Part shown: piece by piece, positions 30,527 through 39,721 of the stretch | How the letters are laid out: each line of letters starts with the position of its first letter | Numbering within the stretch: the first letter of the stretch is position 1 | NCBI GenBank assembly: GCA_963726715.1 | Contig: CAVSDF010000001.1 | Coordinates: 110,186-174,185 of the forward strand | Reading direction: 5' to 3' | DNA length: 64,000 nucleotides | Source: CAVSDF01 sp963726715 | GTDB lineage: Bacteria > Bacteroidota > Rhodothermia > Rhodothermales > BA12 | Notes under the pieces: model-generated | The model's database searches: none | What the model was told of the DNA's origin: nothing | The model's input: only the letters and a program-made list of their open reading frames with translations | Translations under genes and position numbers: made by a program

Positions 30527-31465
30527 CTACGTGGGGAGGGCGGCGGTGGTGGCCCAGGCGTGGAGGATGTCGGGGGGGATGGCGCGGCGGGTCCAGCGCT
30601 GGAAGGCGCGGTCGGCCTGCCCGGCGAGCATCGGCAGGCCGCCGATGAGGGTGGCGCCGCGGGCGGCTGCCTCGCGCAGGAGGCGCGTCTCGGTGGGGGC
30701 GTAGACGAGGTCGTAAACGGTCTGCCCGTCGTGGAAGTCGTCGTCGCAGAGGTGGGGCGTGCGGTGGCGCAGGGGCGACATCCCGAGCGGGGTCGCGTTG
30801 ACGACGAGCGCGGCGCGGCGCACGGCCTCGCGGACGGCGACGGGCGTGTCGCCATCTCCCTCCCCACCGGCGAGCGCGACGAGGGCGCCGCCGGGGTCGA
30901 GGGGCGCGAGGCTGCGCGCGAACGCGTCGGCGCGGGCACGGTCGCGGGCGACGAGCGTGAGGCGCGCGGGGGCGATGCGCCCGAGGAGGGCGACGACGAC
31001 GGCGCGGGCGGCCCCTCCGGCGCCGAAGACGACGACCTCGGTGCCGTCGAGGTCGGCGGCGCGGGTGGGCAGGTACCCGGTGCCGAGCGGATCGCCGAAG
31101 AGACCGTCGAGGAAGCCGTCGGCGTCGGTGTTGTCGCCTTCGAGCGAACCGTCGTCGAGGCGCACGACGGTGTTGACGGCGCCGATGGCGTGGGCGGCGG
31201 GGGTGAGCGTGCCGGTGCGGGCGAGGTGGCGCGCGGCGGTCTGCTTGTGCGGGATCGTGACGTTGGCGCCGAGCGCGCCGAGCGCCGCCAGCCCGTCGAG
31301 CGCCGCGCCGACGGCTGCCGCTCCGCCCGACGCGTCGACGCGGCAGGCGAGGTAGACGGCGTCGATGCCGAGTGCGCGGAAGGCGGCGTTGTGGAGCGCG
31401 GGCGAGCGCGAGTGGGCGACGGGGTCGCCGAGGAGCGCGACCAGGCGCGTGTGGGCGGTCGGCAC
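30527..31465 (-). CDS. aroE: shikimate dehydrogenase
   Basis: A 312-residue protein. SRSPALHNAAF (about residues 17-27) binds shikimate, ANVTIPHKQ has the catalytic Lys, GDNTDADGFLDGL the Asp/Asn pair, and GAGGAARAV the NADP-binding loop. AroE reduces 3-dehydroshikimate in aromatic amino acid synthesis. Slightly longer than the usual 270-290 residues because of loops around residues 195-235. GTG 31465 was chosen: the VALLGDPVAHS core begins 8 residues later. Divergent from the glutamate dehydrogenase gene. The frame stays open far upstream but only as antisense of that gene. Confidence 0.88.
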   Translation of the reverse strand: MPTAHTRLVALLGDPVAHSRSPALHNAAFRALGIDAVYLACRVDASGGAAAVGAALDGLAALGALGANVTIPHKQTAARHLARTGTLTPAAHAIGAVNTVVRLDDGSLEGDNTDADGFLDGLFGDPLGTGYLPTRAADLDGTEVVVFGAGGAARAVVVALLGRIAPARLTLVARDRARADAFARSLAPLDPGGALVALAGGEGDGDTPVAVREAVRRAALVVNATPLGMSPLRHRTPHLCDDDFHDGQTVYDLVYAPTETRLLREAAARGATLIGGLPMLAGQADRAFQRWTRRAIPPDILHAWATTAALPT

Positions 31466-31738
31466 GGGCGTCGGGGGGAGGCGGGACGGGGGAGCGGGGC
31501 GAAACGTCGGCAAGGTCGCCCGGCACGGCCGCCGCACGTGCGCGAATGTGCGCGGCCGGGCAAAATCCCCCGATGGGAGCGCTTCCGCGAAGGTGCCGCC
31601 GTAGCTTCGCGGCGTCCGGGCGGCCCGCCCTGCACGTCTCCGAGCATGTCTCGGCGGCGCCCCGCCCGAGGCCGCCACCTCCGATCCTCCGTCCTTCGAG
31701 ATCCCGTCTCCCGAGATCCCGACTCTCGAATCTCCCGA

Positions 31739-33145
31739 ATGAGCGACTCCCAGTTCTTCGCGCAGGTCAACATCATGTTCGACCGCGCCGCCGCCTACCT
31801 CGACCACCCGAAGGGCCTCCTCGAACAGATCCGGATGTGCAACAGCATCTACCGGATCGAATTCCCGCTCCGCCGCGACGACGGCTCCATCGAGACCATC
31901 GAGGCGTACCGCGCCGAGCACTCGCACCACAAACTGCCGACGAAGGGCGGCATCCGCTACGCCGAGGCCGTGAACGAGGACGAGGTCATGGCCCTCTCGG
32001 CGCTCATGACCTACAAGTGCGCCATCGTCGATGTGCCCTTCGGCGGTGCCAAAGGTGGCATCAAAATCAACCCGAAGAACTACTCCGAGGCCGAGCTCGA
32101 GCGCATCACGCGCCGCTACACGTTCGAGCTGACGAAGAAGAACTTCATCGGCCCCGGCATCGACGTGCCTGCGCCGGACTACGGCTCCGGCCCGCGCGAG
32201 ATGGCGTGGATCATGGACACCTACAACCAGATCACCGGCGACCCGCTCGACGCGCTCGCGTGCGTGACGGGCAAGCCGGTCGGGCAGGGCGGCGTGCGCG
32301 GGCGCAAGGAGGCGACCGGGCGCGGCGTGTTCTTCGCCGTCCGCGAGGCGTGCTCGTTCGAGGACGACATGCAGGCGCTCGGGCTCACGAAGGGCCTCGC
32401 TGGCAAGCGCGTCGCCGTGCAGGGGCTCGGCAACGTCGGCTACCACGCGGCCAAGTTCATCGAGGAAGGCGGCGGCACGCTCGTCGCGCTCTCGGAGATC
32501 GAAGGCTCGATCGGCAACCCCGACGGCTTCCGCCTCGCCGACGTCATGGCCTACCGCGCCGACAAGGGCACGCTCATCGGCTTCCCCGGCTCGACGCACA
32601 TGGGCGACGCAGGCGCGGTGCTGGAGGCCGACTGCGACATCCTCGTCCCGGCGGCCCTCGAAGCGCAGATCACCGTCAAGAACGCCGGAAACGTCAAGGC
32701 ACGGATCATCGCCGAGGGCGCCAACGGCCCGGTGACGGCCGAGGCCGACTCGATGCTCGGCAAAATGGGCGTCCTGGTTCTGCCCGACGTCTACGCCAAC
32801 GCGGGCGGCGTGACGGTGAGCTACTTCGAGTGGCTTCGCAACCTGCAGCACGTCCGCTTCGGGCGCATGAGCCGCCGATTCGAGCAGAACACGCAGGAAA
32901 AGCTCATGCACGCGATCGAGCGCTCGACGGGCCAGCGACTCGACGAGAACGTCCGCGCCGAGATCATCCACGGCGCCGACGAGACGGACCTCGTCAACTC
33001 GGGCCTCGAAGACACGATGATCGCCGCCTACCACGAGATCCGCGAGGTCTCGCGCGCCCACGGCTGCGACCTGCGCACCGCCGCCTTCATCGACGCGATC
33101 AACAAAGTCGCCGTCAGCTACACCGCGATGGGCATCTTCCCGTAA
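31739..33145 (+). CDS. gdhA: Glu/Leu/Phe/Val dehydrogenase, probably glutamate dehydrogenase
   Basis: A 468-residue protein. KLPTKGGIRYA and VPFGGAKGGIKINP carry the substrate and catalytic lysines; GPGIDVPAPDYGSGPREMAW is the family signature; GLGNVGYHAAKF is the dinucleotide-binding loop; EGANGPVTAEAD follows. It interconverts glutamate and 2-oxoglutarate in the cytoplasm. ATG 31739 lies after repeated GATCCCG/TCTCGAATC-like leader sequence. Somewhat longer than the 410-450 residues typical of hexameric enzymes. Confidence 0.9.
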   Translation: MSDSQFFAQVNIMFDRAAAYLDHPKGLLEQIRMCNSIYRIEFPLRRDDGSIETIEAYRAEHSHHKLPTKGGIRYAEAVNEDEVMALSALMTYKCAIVDVPFGGAKGGIKINPKNYSEAELERITRRYTFELTKKNFIGPGIDVPAPDYGSGPREMAWIMDTYNQITGDPLDALACVTGKPVGQGGVRGRKEATGRGVFFAVREACSFEDDMQALGLTKGLAGKRVAVQGLGNVGYHAAKFIEEGGGTLVALSEIEGSIGNPDGFRLADVMAYRADKGTLIGFPGSTHMGDAGAVLEADCDILVPAALEAQITVKNAGNVKARIIAEGANGPVTAEADSMLGKMGVLVLPDVYANAGGVTVSYFEWLRNLQHVRFGRMSRRFEQNTQEKLMHAIERSTGQRLDENVRAEIIHGADETDLVNSGLEDTMIAAYHEIREVSRAHGCDLRTAAFIDAINKVAVSYTAMGIFP

Positions 33146-33164
33146 GCGGCTCTGCCTCCACGCC

Positions 33165-33206
33165 GCGCGCCCGGTCTCCGCTCTGGAGGCCGGGCGCGCG
33201 TGCGTT
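33165..33206 (+). terminator. terminator-like hairpin after gdhA
   Basis: GCGCGCCCGGTCTCC and GGAGGCCGGGCGCGC form a long GC stem (33165-33179 with 33185-33199; one bulged position) followed by GTGCGTTTC. Located 20 nt past the stop. Confidence 0.6.
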
Positions 33207-33262
33207 TCGGGAGGCCGGGGCCGACGGGAACGGCGGCGGGTTCGTGCCACGCCCGGTTGCGC

Positions 33263-33768
33263 TCAGTCGCCGATAGAGGCTCGTTCGGGGGCGTAGACGA
33301 AGTAGTCGGTTGGCGGCACCGTCGCGCCGAGGCGGCGGAGCATCGAGGCCGGCCTGCCCGCGGCGGTAGGCGGCGTGCATCGGACGTGGACGACGAGGTC
33401 ACCGAGCGGCCGGGGCGCCTGGCGCGCACCGAAAGCGTGTAGGCGCACGGACGCGCGAGATCGGCAGGCGTGAGGGCTGCGAGGAAGACGCGCCGTGCCA
33501 TCGCGGTGTCGTCGTGAGCGGGCGCGGAGAGCTTCGGGCGTCGGCGCGTCGGCCCACGCCGGACGGCCGGCGGCGAGGTGTGCTCGCCACCGGTGCAGCC
33601 ACGCCCAGTCGGCGCCGACGATGTGCGCGAGCGTGGCGCCGAGGTGCGGGAAGCTGCCGCCGAGGTCTGTGCCCATGCGGCCTCGTCAAGGGCTGCGGCG
33701 GTGCGCAGGAGGCGCGCGGTGGCCCAGTCGGCGTAGGCGATGAGGCTCGAGGAGGAGGCGGGGGGCAT
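33263..33768 (-). CDS. DinB/DUF664 family protein (frameshifted)
   Basis: About 168 codons, read in pieces: an N-terminal helix (LIAYADWATARLLRTAAALD), then LGATLAHIVGADWAWLHRW, FLAALTPADLARP, PLGDLVVHV joined to HAAYRRGQ, and SMLRRLG...TDYFVYAPE. These are the helices and His ligands (H in LAHIV, HxxxYRRGQ) of DinB-type four-helix thiol or metal enzymes. Shifts fall near 33670, 33530, 33382 and 33355. As elsewhere each piece is well conserved, so indel errors are the likeliest cause. Confidence 0.65.
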
Positions 33769-33795
33769 CTCGATCGGGGCGGCGATGGACGCCGG

Positions 33796-35253
33796 TCAGT
33801 AGGCGTGTTCGGCGCGCATCCCGCGCCAGGCGGTGAGGAGCATGATCTTGACGTCGAGCTTGAGCGACCAGTTCTGGATGTAGTAGAGGTCGTGCTCGAT
33901 GCGCGATTCGAGGTTCGTGTCGCCGCGCCAGCCGTTGACCTGCGCCCATCCGGTGATGCCAGCGGGGACCTTGTGCTTGAGCATGTAGCGCGGGATGCGC
34001 GCCCGCATCTCCTCGACCACCCACGTCCGCTCCGGGCGCGGCCCGACGACGGCCATGTCGCCGCGGAGCACGTTGAGGAACTGCGGCAGCTCGTCGAGGC
34101 TGGTGCGGCGCAGAAAGGCGCCGACGGGCGTCACCCGCGGGTCGTTGCGGGCGGTGAGAAGCGCGACGTCGCCCGCGTGGTCGCTGCGCATCGAGCGGAA
34201 CTTGAGCATCTCGAAGCGCCGCCCGTCGAGGCCGACGCGCTCCTGCCGGTAGAACACCGGGCCGGGCGAGGTCGCCTTGATGGCGATGGCGATGGCGGCG
34301 AGAACCGGCGAGAGCGCGACGATGACGCCGAGCGAGATGGCGAGGTCCATCGCCCGCTTGCCGACCCACGCGAGGCGCAGCGGCACGCGGTCGAGCAGGT
34401 GCAGCACCGGCAGGCCGTCGAGGTCGGAGACGCGGGCGTTGAGGACCTCCATCCCGAAGAGGTCGGGCACGAGGTAGACCTGCGCCGTGCGCGCGGCGAG
34501 GGCGCTGGTGAGAGCCTCGATGGCGGGCGAGGCCTGGAGCGGGAGCGTGATGTAGACGGCGTAGAGCGGCTCTCCGGCCGCCTCCATCCGGTCGACGAGC
34601 GCAGGCACGCCGTCGGTCGCGCAGACGATGCGCCGGTCCGCGGCGGTCGGCGCGTCCCCACCCCCATCCCCATCGTCCACATCCGCGGCGAAGCCGATCA
34701 CGTCGAGCGTGGCCCACGGGAAGGCTTGGAGCGTCCGGGCGACGCGCTGCCCGACAGCGCCATCGCCGACGACGAGGACGCGGCGGACGTAGCGTCCGTT
34801 GGAACGGAGGCGCTGGAAGGCGCCGAAGAGCGCGAGCCGCAGGCCGACCATCAGCCCGGCGAGGAGGCCGCCGTAGAGCACGAGCAGCAGGCGCGAGACG
34901 TAGAACTGCCGGTAGAAGAGCACGAGCGCGGCCACGAAGACGAGGCCGAAGAACGTCGCTTTGACGACGCTGTAGCTCAGCCGGAACCGGTTGAGGACGC
35001 GGTCTTCGGCGTAGAGCGAGCTCGCATAGAAGATGACCATCGTGCCGACGAGCACGCCGGGCAAGAGCCGCGCGTACTGCGAGAACGGGAGGGTCTCGGG
35101 CGGCACGAGCCACGACGGGCCGACGCCGTGCGCGCGCACCCACGGCAGCAGGTCGAAGCGCAGGCTGTACGCGATCCCCCACGCGGCGAACACGAGGGCG
35201 AGGTCGGCGAAGAGCAGGATGCGCTGGAAGAGGCGGCTTTGCTCCTGGAGCAT
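33796..35253 (-). CDS. undecaprenyl-phosphate sugar phosphotransferase (WcaJ/PglC-type)
   Basis: A 485-residue protein. Four to five N-terminal transmembrane helices (about 10-140), a nucleotide-binding-like middle domain (VRRVLVVGDGAVGQRVARTL), then the bacterial sugar transferase domain (about 285-485): KRAMDLAISLGVIVALSP, SPGPVFYRQERVG, LKFRSM, DELPQFLNVLRGDMAVVGPR. It loads the first sugar phosphate onto undecaprenyl phosphate for exopolysaccharide or O-antigen synthesis. No other glycosyltransferases are adjacent. A TATCTTG box (minus strand, 35329-35335) lies about 75 nt upstream. Confidence 0.9.
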   Translation of the reverse strand: MLQEQSRLFQRILLFADLALVFAAWGIAYSLRFDLLPWVRAHGVGPSWLVPPETLPFSQYARLLPGVLVGTMVIFYASSLYAEDRVLNRFRLSYSVVKATFFGLVFVAALVLFYRQFYVSRLLLVLYGGLLAGLMVGLRLALFGAFQRLRSNGRYVRRVLVVGDGAVGQRVARTLQAFPWATLDVIGFAADVDDGDGGGDAPTAADRRIVCATDGVPALVDRMEAAGEPLYAVYITLPLQASPAIEALTSALAARTAQVYLVPDLFGMEVLNARVSDLDGLPVLHLLDRVPLRLAWVGKRAMDLAISLGVIVALSPVLAAIAIAIKATSPGPVFYRQERVGLDGRRFEMLKFRSMRSDHAGDVALLTARNDPRVTPVGAFLRRTSLDELPQFLNVLRGDMAVVGPRPERTWVVEEMRARIPRYMLKHKVPAGITGWAQVNGWRGDTNLESRIEHDLYYIQNWSLKLDVKIMLLTAWRGMRAEHAY

Positions 35254-35328
35254 CGGGCGGCGGCGGCGGGGGAGACGGTACCGTGGGGCGATGCGGTGGC
35301 CGCGCCGGGCGGCGGTGAGGAAGGCGGC

Positions 35329-35335
35329 CAAGATA
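35329..35335 (-). promoter_or_regulatory. TATCTTG -7-like element
   Basis: Reverse complement CAAGATA at 35329-35335 reads TATCTTG toward the sugar transferase gene, about 75 nt before its ATG. Confidence 0.35.
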
Positions 35336-35429
35336 CATCTCGCCTTCTCCGCCGCTCGGTCGGTGTTCCGGTGGCTGCCGACGAGGGGTGACCCTGCCGG
35401 GTCGAAGACCTGGAGAGGTTCGGGCTGCG

Positions 35430-36894
35430 TCAGGGCGCCATCTCGTGGGTCATCCCGTCCATCGTTCCGTGATCCATCGACCCGTCGTGGCGCATCGGGG
35501 CGGGAGTGAGGCGGAGGAAGAGCTGGCCGGAGACGGGCGCGCGTCCGTAGATGGGGCGCAGGGCGTCGGGGACGGCGTAGGCGCTCGCGCTCATCCCCGC
35601 CATCAGGCGAAGCGGTCCGAACCGGGCGACGCTCCGGGCCACGCCGGCCGTCAGGCTGCCGATGCGGAACGTCTCGTCGAGGCCCGTCTGCAACTCCTCG
35701 CCCGATTTCTCGACGACCTCGGCGCGCACGAACGGCGCCCAGCGCTTGCCCATCAGGTCGGCCTCGGCGAGGACCGAGTGGCCGCTGTGGTGGTCGCCGC
35801 CGCCGCCGTGGGCGTGGCCGTCGTTGTATCCCCAGACGAGCGCGCCCGAGAGCGTGCCGAGAGGCGTCGCGGCCGCGTAAAGCGCACTCGCAGTCGTGCG
35901 CACGATGTCGAGGCCGGGATCGAGCGATTCGGGGCTTTCGATGCGTCCGCGCGAGGCCTGAAGCGCCCACGACGGCGACGGCGCCCACGTCAGGCGGGCG
36001 CTGTAGGAGTCGAAGCGCGGGCGGTCGAAGGCGACGCGGTTGTCGTCGGGTTCGCGGCCGGTGAAGAGCGACGCGTCGATCTTGAACGGTCCGGCACTCG
36101 CCCCGAGGGTGGCGACGCCGAAGACGATGTGCGTCGCGTCCTGCCAGTGGTGGCCGAGCGGCGAATCGGGAAGGTGCATCGCCGAGGGGCGGTGCATGAA
36201 GGCCGTCGGGCCGAGCGCGGGTTCGCCGGGATAGCCGACGTAGCCGAAGACCGCGCCCGCGCGCCCGACGCGCTGCGAGAGCGTCGCCGAGAGTTCGGAG
36301 ACGAGGTCGTGCGGGTGCTGTTCGTCGACGAGCGCGCGGGTGCCGACGGATTCGCCGGTCTGGAAGAGCAGCGGGTAGCCGGCCTTGCCCTCGGTCAGGC
36401 GGTCGAGCGAGACCATCGCGCGCAGCGTGAGCGCCCCCGTGCCTGCGGGGCGCTGGAGCATCCCCATCGCCCAGTTGGGCGCTGAGAGGCGAGAGGCGCC
36501 GCGCCCTCCGGCGTCGAAGGCATCCTGCGACGTGAAGCGGGGCGATACGGCGCCGTGGAGCATCGCCGCCCACCCGCCGACGCGTCCGTGGATGGCCTCC
36601 ATCGGCGAAGCGTCGGGGTTCCACGACGTGCCGGAGCCGTCGCGCGTCATCGGCGCGGCGGGCGTCGTGGCGGACGTCATGCCGCCGTGGGCATCGGGCA
36701 TCGCGGGGGCGTCGGCGGGCGTGCAGTGTCCCATGGCCGCGTGCTCGGGCGGGCAGGGCGCAGGCGGCATCGCGCAGTGGCCCATCACGGCGTGCTCAGC
36801 CGTGCAGGATGTGGATGGGGAGGGGACGGTCTGGGCGTGGGTGAGCGGTGGGCACGGCGAGTGCCGCGGCCAGCCCGAGAAGGCGTGGGGACAT
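35430..36894 (-). CDS. outer-membrane beta-barrel with Cys/His/Met-rich ends, probable copper role (one frameshift)
   Basis: About 488 codons. ATG 36894 opens a signal peptide (MSPRLLGLAAALAV); a shift near 36855 then leads to the mature frame (PPLTHAQTVPSP). The mature N-terminus repeats a metal-binding-like unit (AEHAVMGHCAMPP, PEHAAMGHCTPAD). The body alternates like a barrel, with conserved-looking blocks ESVGTRALVDEQHPHDLVSE, GPTAFMHRPSA and HHWQDATHI, and a HAHGGGGDHHSGHS loop. The C-terminus is Met/His-rich (MDHGTMDGMTHEMAP). I recall similar proteins near copper-resistance genes but cannot check. It is the last gene of a three-gene run with two Cys-rich secreted proteins. Confidence 0.65.
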
Positions 36895-37050
36895 GGAAAG
36901 ACGACTGGGAGACCGGCGCGCGGGAGGCGCGGGTCCGGGAGAAAAGCAGCGCGGTGCCGCGCCACACGGCCCCGCCCGGCGCCGGAGCGTCGGACGGGGC
37001 GTGGGGGGCAGAGAGACGAGGACGGACGCGCGGGGCGGCGTCAGCGTCTG

Positions 37051-37332
37051 TTATCCGCGCGTGGCGCAGGCGGCGCCGTCACAGCCCGCGCAGGCGTCGC
37101 ACGTGCCGTCGGCGCAGCGGTCGGCGCAGGCGCCGTCGCACGAGGTGCAGGCGCCGTCGTGGCAGCAGGCGCACCCGTCGGCGTCGCGCGCGGTGGCGGT
37201 GGTGCAGGCGCCGTGGGCGCAGCAGGCGCAGGCGTCGGCGGTGGAGGTGGCGGCGACGGCGGCGAGGCTGCCGCCGCTCAGAAGGAGGAGCGACGCCGCG
37301 AGAACGATGCGGCGTGTCAGAGACTGGGTCAT
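37051..37332 (-). CDS. secreted 15-cysteine metallothionein-like peptide
   Basis: A 93-residue protein: signal peptide (about 1-28, LAASLLLLSGGSLAAVAA) and a mature chain of about 65 residues with 15 cysteines. The motif CACCAHGAC recurs as CACCHDGAC, then CTSCDGACADRCADGTCDAC and CAGCDGAAC. There are no aromatic residues in the mature part, and spacing is CxCC/CxxxC, like metallothioneins, but the export signal puts it outside the cytoplasm. Its ATG overlaps the upstream gene's stop by 4 nt (ATGA). Likely sequesters copper or a similar soft metal (inference). Confidence 0.75.
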   Translation of the reverse strand: MTQSLTRRIVLAASLLLLSGGSLAAVAATSTADACACCAHGACTTATARDADGCACCHDGACTSCDGACADRCADGTCDACAGCDGAACATRG

Positions 37333-37766
37333 GGGTCGAGAACGATCACGAGAAAACGGGAGTCCCCGTCGGCGCGCCACAGCGGCGGGCGACGGGGGCG
37401 AACGGGATTCACGCGACGGGTCTTCGGCGGCGGCACCGGTGGCCGGGCACCGGGGCGGTCGGTGAGCGCCGTGACGCGGCTGTCGAGCACGACCGGCGGC
37501 CCGGCGAGGCGTACGACGTCGAGGGCCACGCGGGACGTGACGGGCACGCAGAGCGGGCACACGCCGCAGGCGCTCGCGTGCGGCGCCTGTGCATCGTGGC
37601 CGGACGCATCGTGGCCCGGCACGGGCGCGGCCTCGTCCACCGGCATCTCGTGGCACGGCGCCGCCGACATCGCGGCGGCTGCCTTCACCGGACCGCACAT
37701 TCCTTCGCCCCACGCCGCCACGAGGACGACAAGCAGGAGCGAGAGGAGGGGGCGGAGGCGGCGCAT
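37329..37766 (-). CDS. secreted His/Cys protein, DUF2946-like
   Basis: A 145-residue protein with an N-terminal signal or anchor (LRPLLSLLLVVLVAAWGEGM) followed by CHEMPVDEAAPVPGHDASGH and HASACGVCPLCVPV, i.e. clustered His with a CxxCxxC-type group (about residues 38-75). DUF2946-like proteins of this size with His and Cys pairs are often linked to copper handling (known tendency, not verified here). The C-terminal half is Arg/Pro-rich. First gene of the run; 4-nt overlap with the Cys-rich peptide gene. ATG 37766. Confidence 0.65.
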   Translation of the reverse strand: MRRLRPLLSLLLVVLVAAWGEGMCGPVKAAAAMSAAPCHEMPVDEAAPVPGHDASGHDAQAPHASACGVCPLCVPVTSRVALDVVRLAGPPVVLDSRVTALTDRPGARPPVPPPKTRRVNPVRPRRPPLWRADGDSRFLVIVLDP

Positions 37767-37850
37767 CGACGGCGGACGGTTCAGGCCGGACTGTACCGCC
37801 GCGCCCGGTGCGGGTTCTCCATCGCCATCTCACCCACCCCCAATCCCCTC

Positions 37851-38453
37851 TCACCCGGCTTCTCGGAGGGCGAGGCGCACGAGTTCGTCGGCGCGCTGGA
37901 GTCCGGGGTTGGCGCGGAGGACGAGGCGGAGCTTGCGCTCGGCGGCGGCGCGGGCGAGGCCGAGGGCTTCAAGGGCCGAGAGGGCATCCGCGCGGGCTTC
38001 CGAGGCGCCGTCGCCGCCGCCGGAGAGCGCCCCGCCGCCCACGTCGAGGCGGGCGATGCGGTCCTTGAGTTCGACGACGAGCCGCTCGGCGGTCTTTTTG
38101 CCGACGCCGGGAATGCGGGTCAGGAACGCCGCGTCGCCGTCGAGGAGGCGCGCCTGCACGTCGGCGGGTTTCAGAGCCGAGAGCACGCCGAGGCCCATCT
38201 TCGGGCCGACGCCGGAGACGGCGGTGAGCATCTCGAAGACCTCGCGCTCGGCCTTCGTGGCGAACCCGTAGAGCTGCTGCACGTCCTCGCGCACGACGAA
38301 GACGGTGAGCAGGAACGCCGCCTGCCCCTCGTCAGGCAGGGCTTCGTACGTCGAGGCCGGGATGGCGACGAAGTAGCCGACGCCGCCGCTCGTTTCGAGG
38401 ACGACGTAGTTGGGCTTCTTGTCGACGAGCGTGCCGCGGAGGTGGTGGATCAT
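37851..38453 (-). CDS. ruvA: Holliday junction branch migration protein RuvA
   Basis: A 200-residue protein of standard length: OB fold (MIHHLRGTLVDKKPNYVVLE), REDVQQLYGFATKAEREVFE, two helix-hairpin-helix motifs (VSGVGPKMGLGVLS; IPGVGKKTAERLVVELKDR) and a C-terminal RuvB-binding three-helix domain (ADALSALEALGL). It tetramerises on Holliday junctions and loads RuvB. A GATCTTG box (minus strand, 38491-38497) lies about 40 nt upstream. It ends 84 nt before the metal operon start on the same strand, so it could be the operon's upstream gene. Confidence 0.93.
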   Translation of the reverse strand: MIHHLRGTLVDKKPNYVVLETSGGVGYFVAIPASTYEALPDEGQAAFLLTVFVVREDVQQLYGFATKAEREVFEMLTAVSGVGPKMGLGVLSALKPADVQARLLDGDAAFLTRIPGVGKKTAERLVVELKDRIARLDVGGGALSGGGDGASEARADALSALEALGLARAAAERKLRLVLRANPGLQRADELVRLALREAG

Positions 38454-38587
38454 CGCAGGGGGAAATCGCAGAAGGATGTCGGAGTCGCCGCAAGATCGGG
38501 CACGGCGGTGACGGCGTGGTGTCGCGGGGGTGTGGATGGTGAGTCGTGGGGCGTGGGTCACTGCGTCGGAGGAAGGCAAAGGGCGCT

Positions 38588-38626
38588 GAGCCTGTCGAAG
38601 CCCGCGCGTGGCCCTTCGACAGGCTC
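38588..38626. repeat. CTTCGACAGGCTC inverted repeat
   Basis: GAGCCTGTCGAAG (38588-38600) and CTTCGACAGGCTC (38614-38626) are exact complements with a 13-nt loop. The CCTTCGACAGGCTCAG-type palindrome is a dispersed repeat in many bacteria. Confidence 0.75.
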
Positions 38627-38720
38627 TGGAATCGCCCTTCGGAACGTCACCGTCCATCAACCCGCGAACACCGCGCGGGCGGCTGCATTCGAGGGCGCGC
38701 ACTCAACCCTGCTTGCCCCG

Positions 38721-39578
38721 ATGCCGCTTCCCTCCGACCCCGTCTGGTTCATCACTGGCTGCTCGACCGGCTTCGGCCGCCACCTCGCCACCCACCTGCT
38801 CGAGGGCGGCGCCCGCGTCGCCGTCACCGCACGGCGGCCCGAGGATGTCGCCGACCTCGTCGCGTCGGCGCCCGAGGGCAAGGCCGTCGCGCTGCGGCTC
38901 GACGTGACCGATGCGGCGCAGATCGCTGCGGCCGTCGAGGCGGCGGAGGCGGCGTTCGGGCGCATCGACGTGCTCGTCAACAATGCGGGCATCGGCTACT
39001 TCGGCGCGCTCGAAGAGTCGGACGAGGCCGAGGTTCGGCGCATGTTCGAGATCAACGTCTTCGGCCTCGCCGCGATGACGCACGCGGTGCTGCCGGGGAT
39101 GCGGGCGCGGCGCAGCGGCCACATCGTCAACGTGTCGAGCATCGGCGGGCTGCGCGCGTTTCCAGGCGTCGGCTTCTACAACGCCACCAAGTTCGCCGTC
39201 AACGGCTACTCCGAGGCCCTTGCGCAGGAAGTCGAACCGCTCGGCATCGGCGTCACCATCGTCGAGCCGTCGGGGTTTCGCACCGACTGGGCCGGGCGAT
39301 CGGCGAACGAGGCGCCGCCGCGCATCGACGACTACGCCGAGACGGCGCACAAGAACCGCGAGGGCGTCCGCGCTTACTCGGGCAAGCAGCCCGGCGACCC
39401 GGTCCGCGCCGCCGAGGCCATCGTTCGCGCCGTGACGTCGGAGGCGCCGCCGCTTCACCTGCTCCTCGGCCGCGCCGCCCTCAACGGCGCGCGGGGCCAG
39501 ATGGAGGCGCTCCGCCGCGACTTCGACGCGTGGGCAGAGACGTCCATCGGCGCGGATTTCCCTCCGGAGGAGGCGTGA
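38721..39578 (+). CDS. short-chain dehydrogenase/reductase
   Basis: A 285-residue Rossmann oxidoreductase. TGCSTGFGRHLATHLL (about residues 12-27) is the cofactor loop, LVNNAGIGYFG the NNAG motif, NVSSIGGL holds the catalytic Ser, and YNATKFAV the Tyr/Lys pair. ARRPED after the second strand favours NADP. Substrate unknown; sequence resembles the classical SDRs used on keto compounds. ATG 38721 follows a C-rich leader. Confidence 0.87.
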   Translation: MPLPSDPVWFITGCSTGFGRHLATHLLEGGARVAVTARRPEDVADLVASAPEGKAVALRLDVTDAAQIAAAVEAAEAAFGRIDVLVNNAGIGYFGALEESDEAEVRRMFEINVFGLAAMTHAVLPGMRARRSGHIVNVSSIGGLRAFPGVGFYNATKFAVNGYSEALAQEVEPLGIGVTIVEPSGFRTDWAGRSANEAPPRIDDYAETAHKNREGVRAYSGKQPGDPVRAAEAIVRAVTSEAPPLHLLLGRAALNGARGQMEALRRDFDAWAETSIGADFPPEEA

Positions 39579-39606
39579 CGGCGCCGCGGACCGGGGCGGC
39601 GGACTG

Positions 39607-39719
39607 CTGGCGCGTCGTTCTGGCTCGCTCGCGCTGCCGGGGCTTCGGTGGCGCGAGCGGGCGGGTCGGAGACCCGCCCCTACGGTCCGTTTGGATGCAC
39701 AACCGGATCGTCGATCCCA
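39607..39719 (-). repeat. dispersed repeat copy C, inverted
   Basis: Reverse complement of the family at 2020 and 28909: GTGCATCCAAACGG, CGTAGGGGCGGG, then a palindrome GCGGGTCTCCGACCCGC and AGAACGACGCGCC. It fills the gap between the SDR stop and the helix-hairpin-helix gene stop. Confidence 0.6.
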
Positions 39720-39721
39720 CA

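Noticed and set aside
30527..33250. A 907-codon minus-strand open frame reaching beyond aroE
   Set aside because: Upstream of 31465 it is the antisense of the glutamate dehydrogenase gene, with Arg/Asp/Val-rich shadow composition; aroE has a normal GTG start at 31465.
36555..38720. Long N-terminal extension of the SDR frame
   Set aside because: It is antisense to the barrel, Cys-peptide and RuvA genes; SDR homology begins only after ATG 38721.
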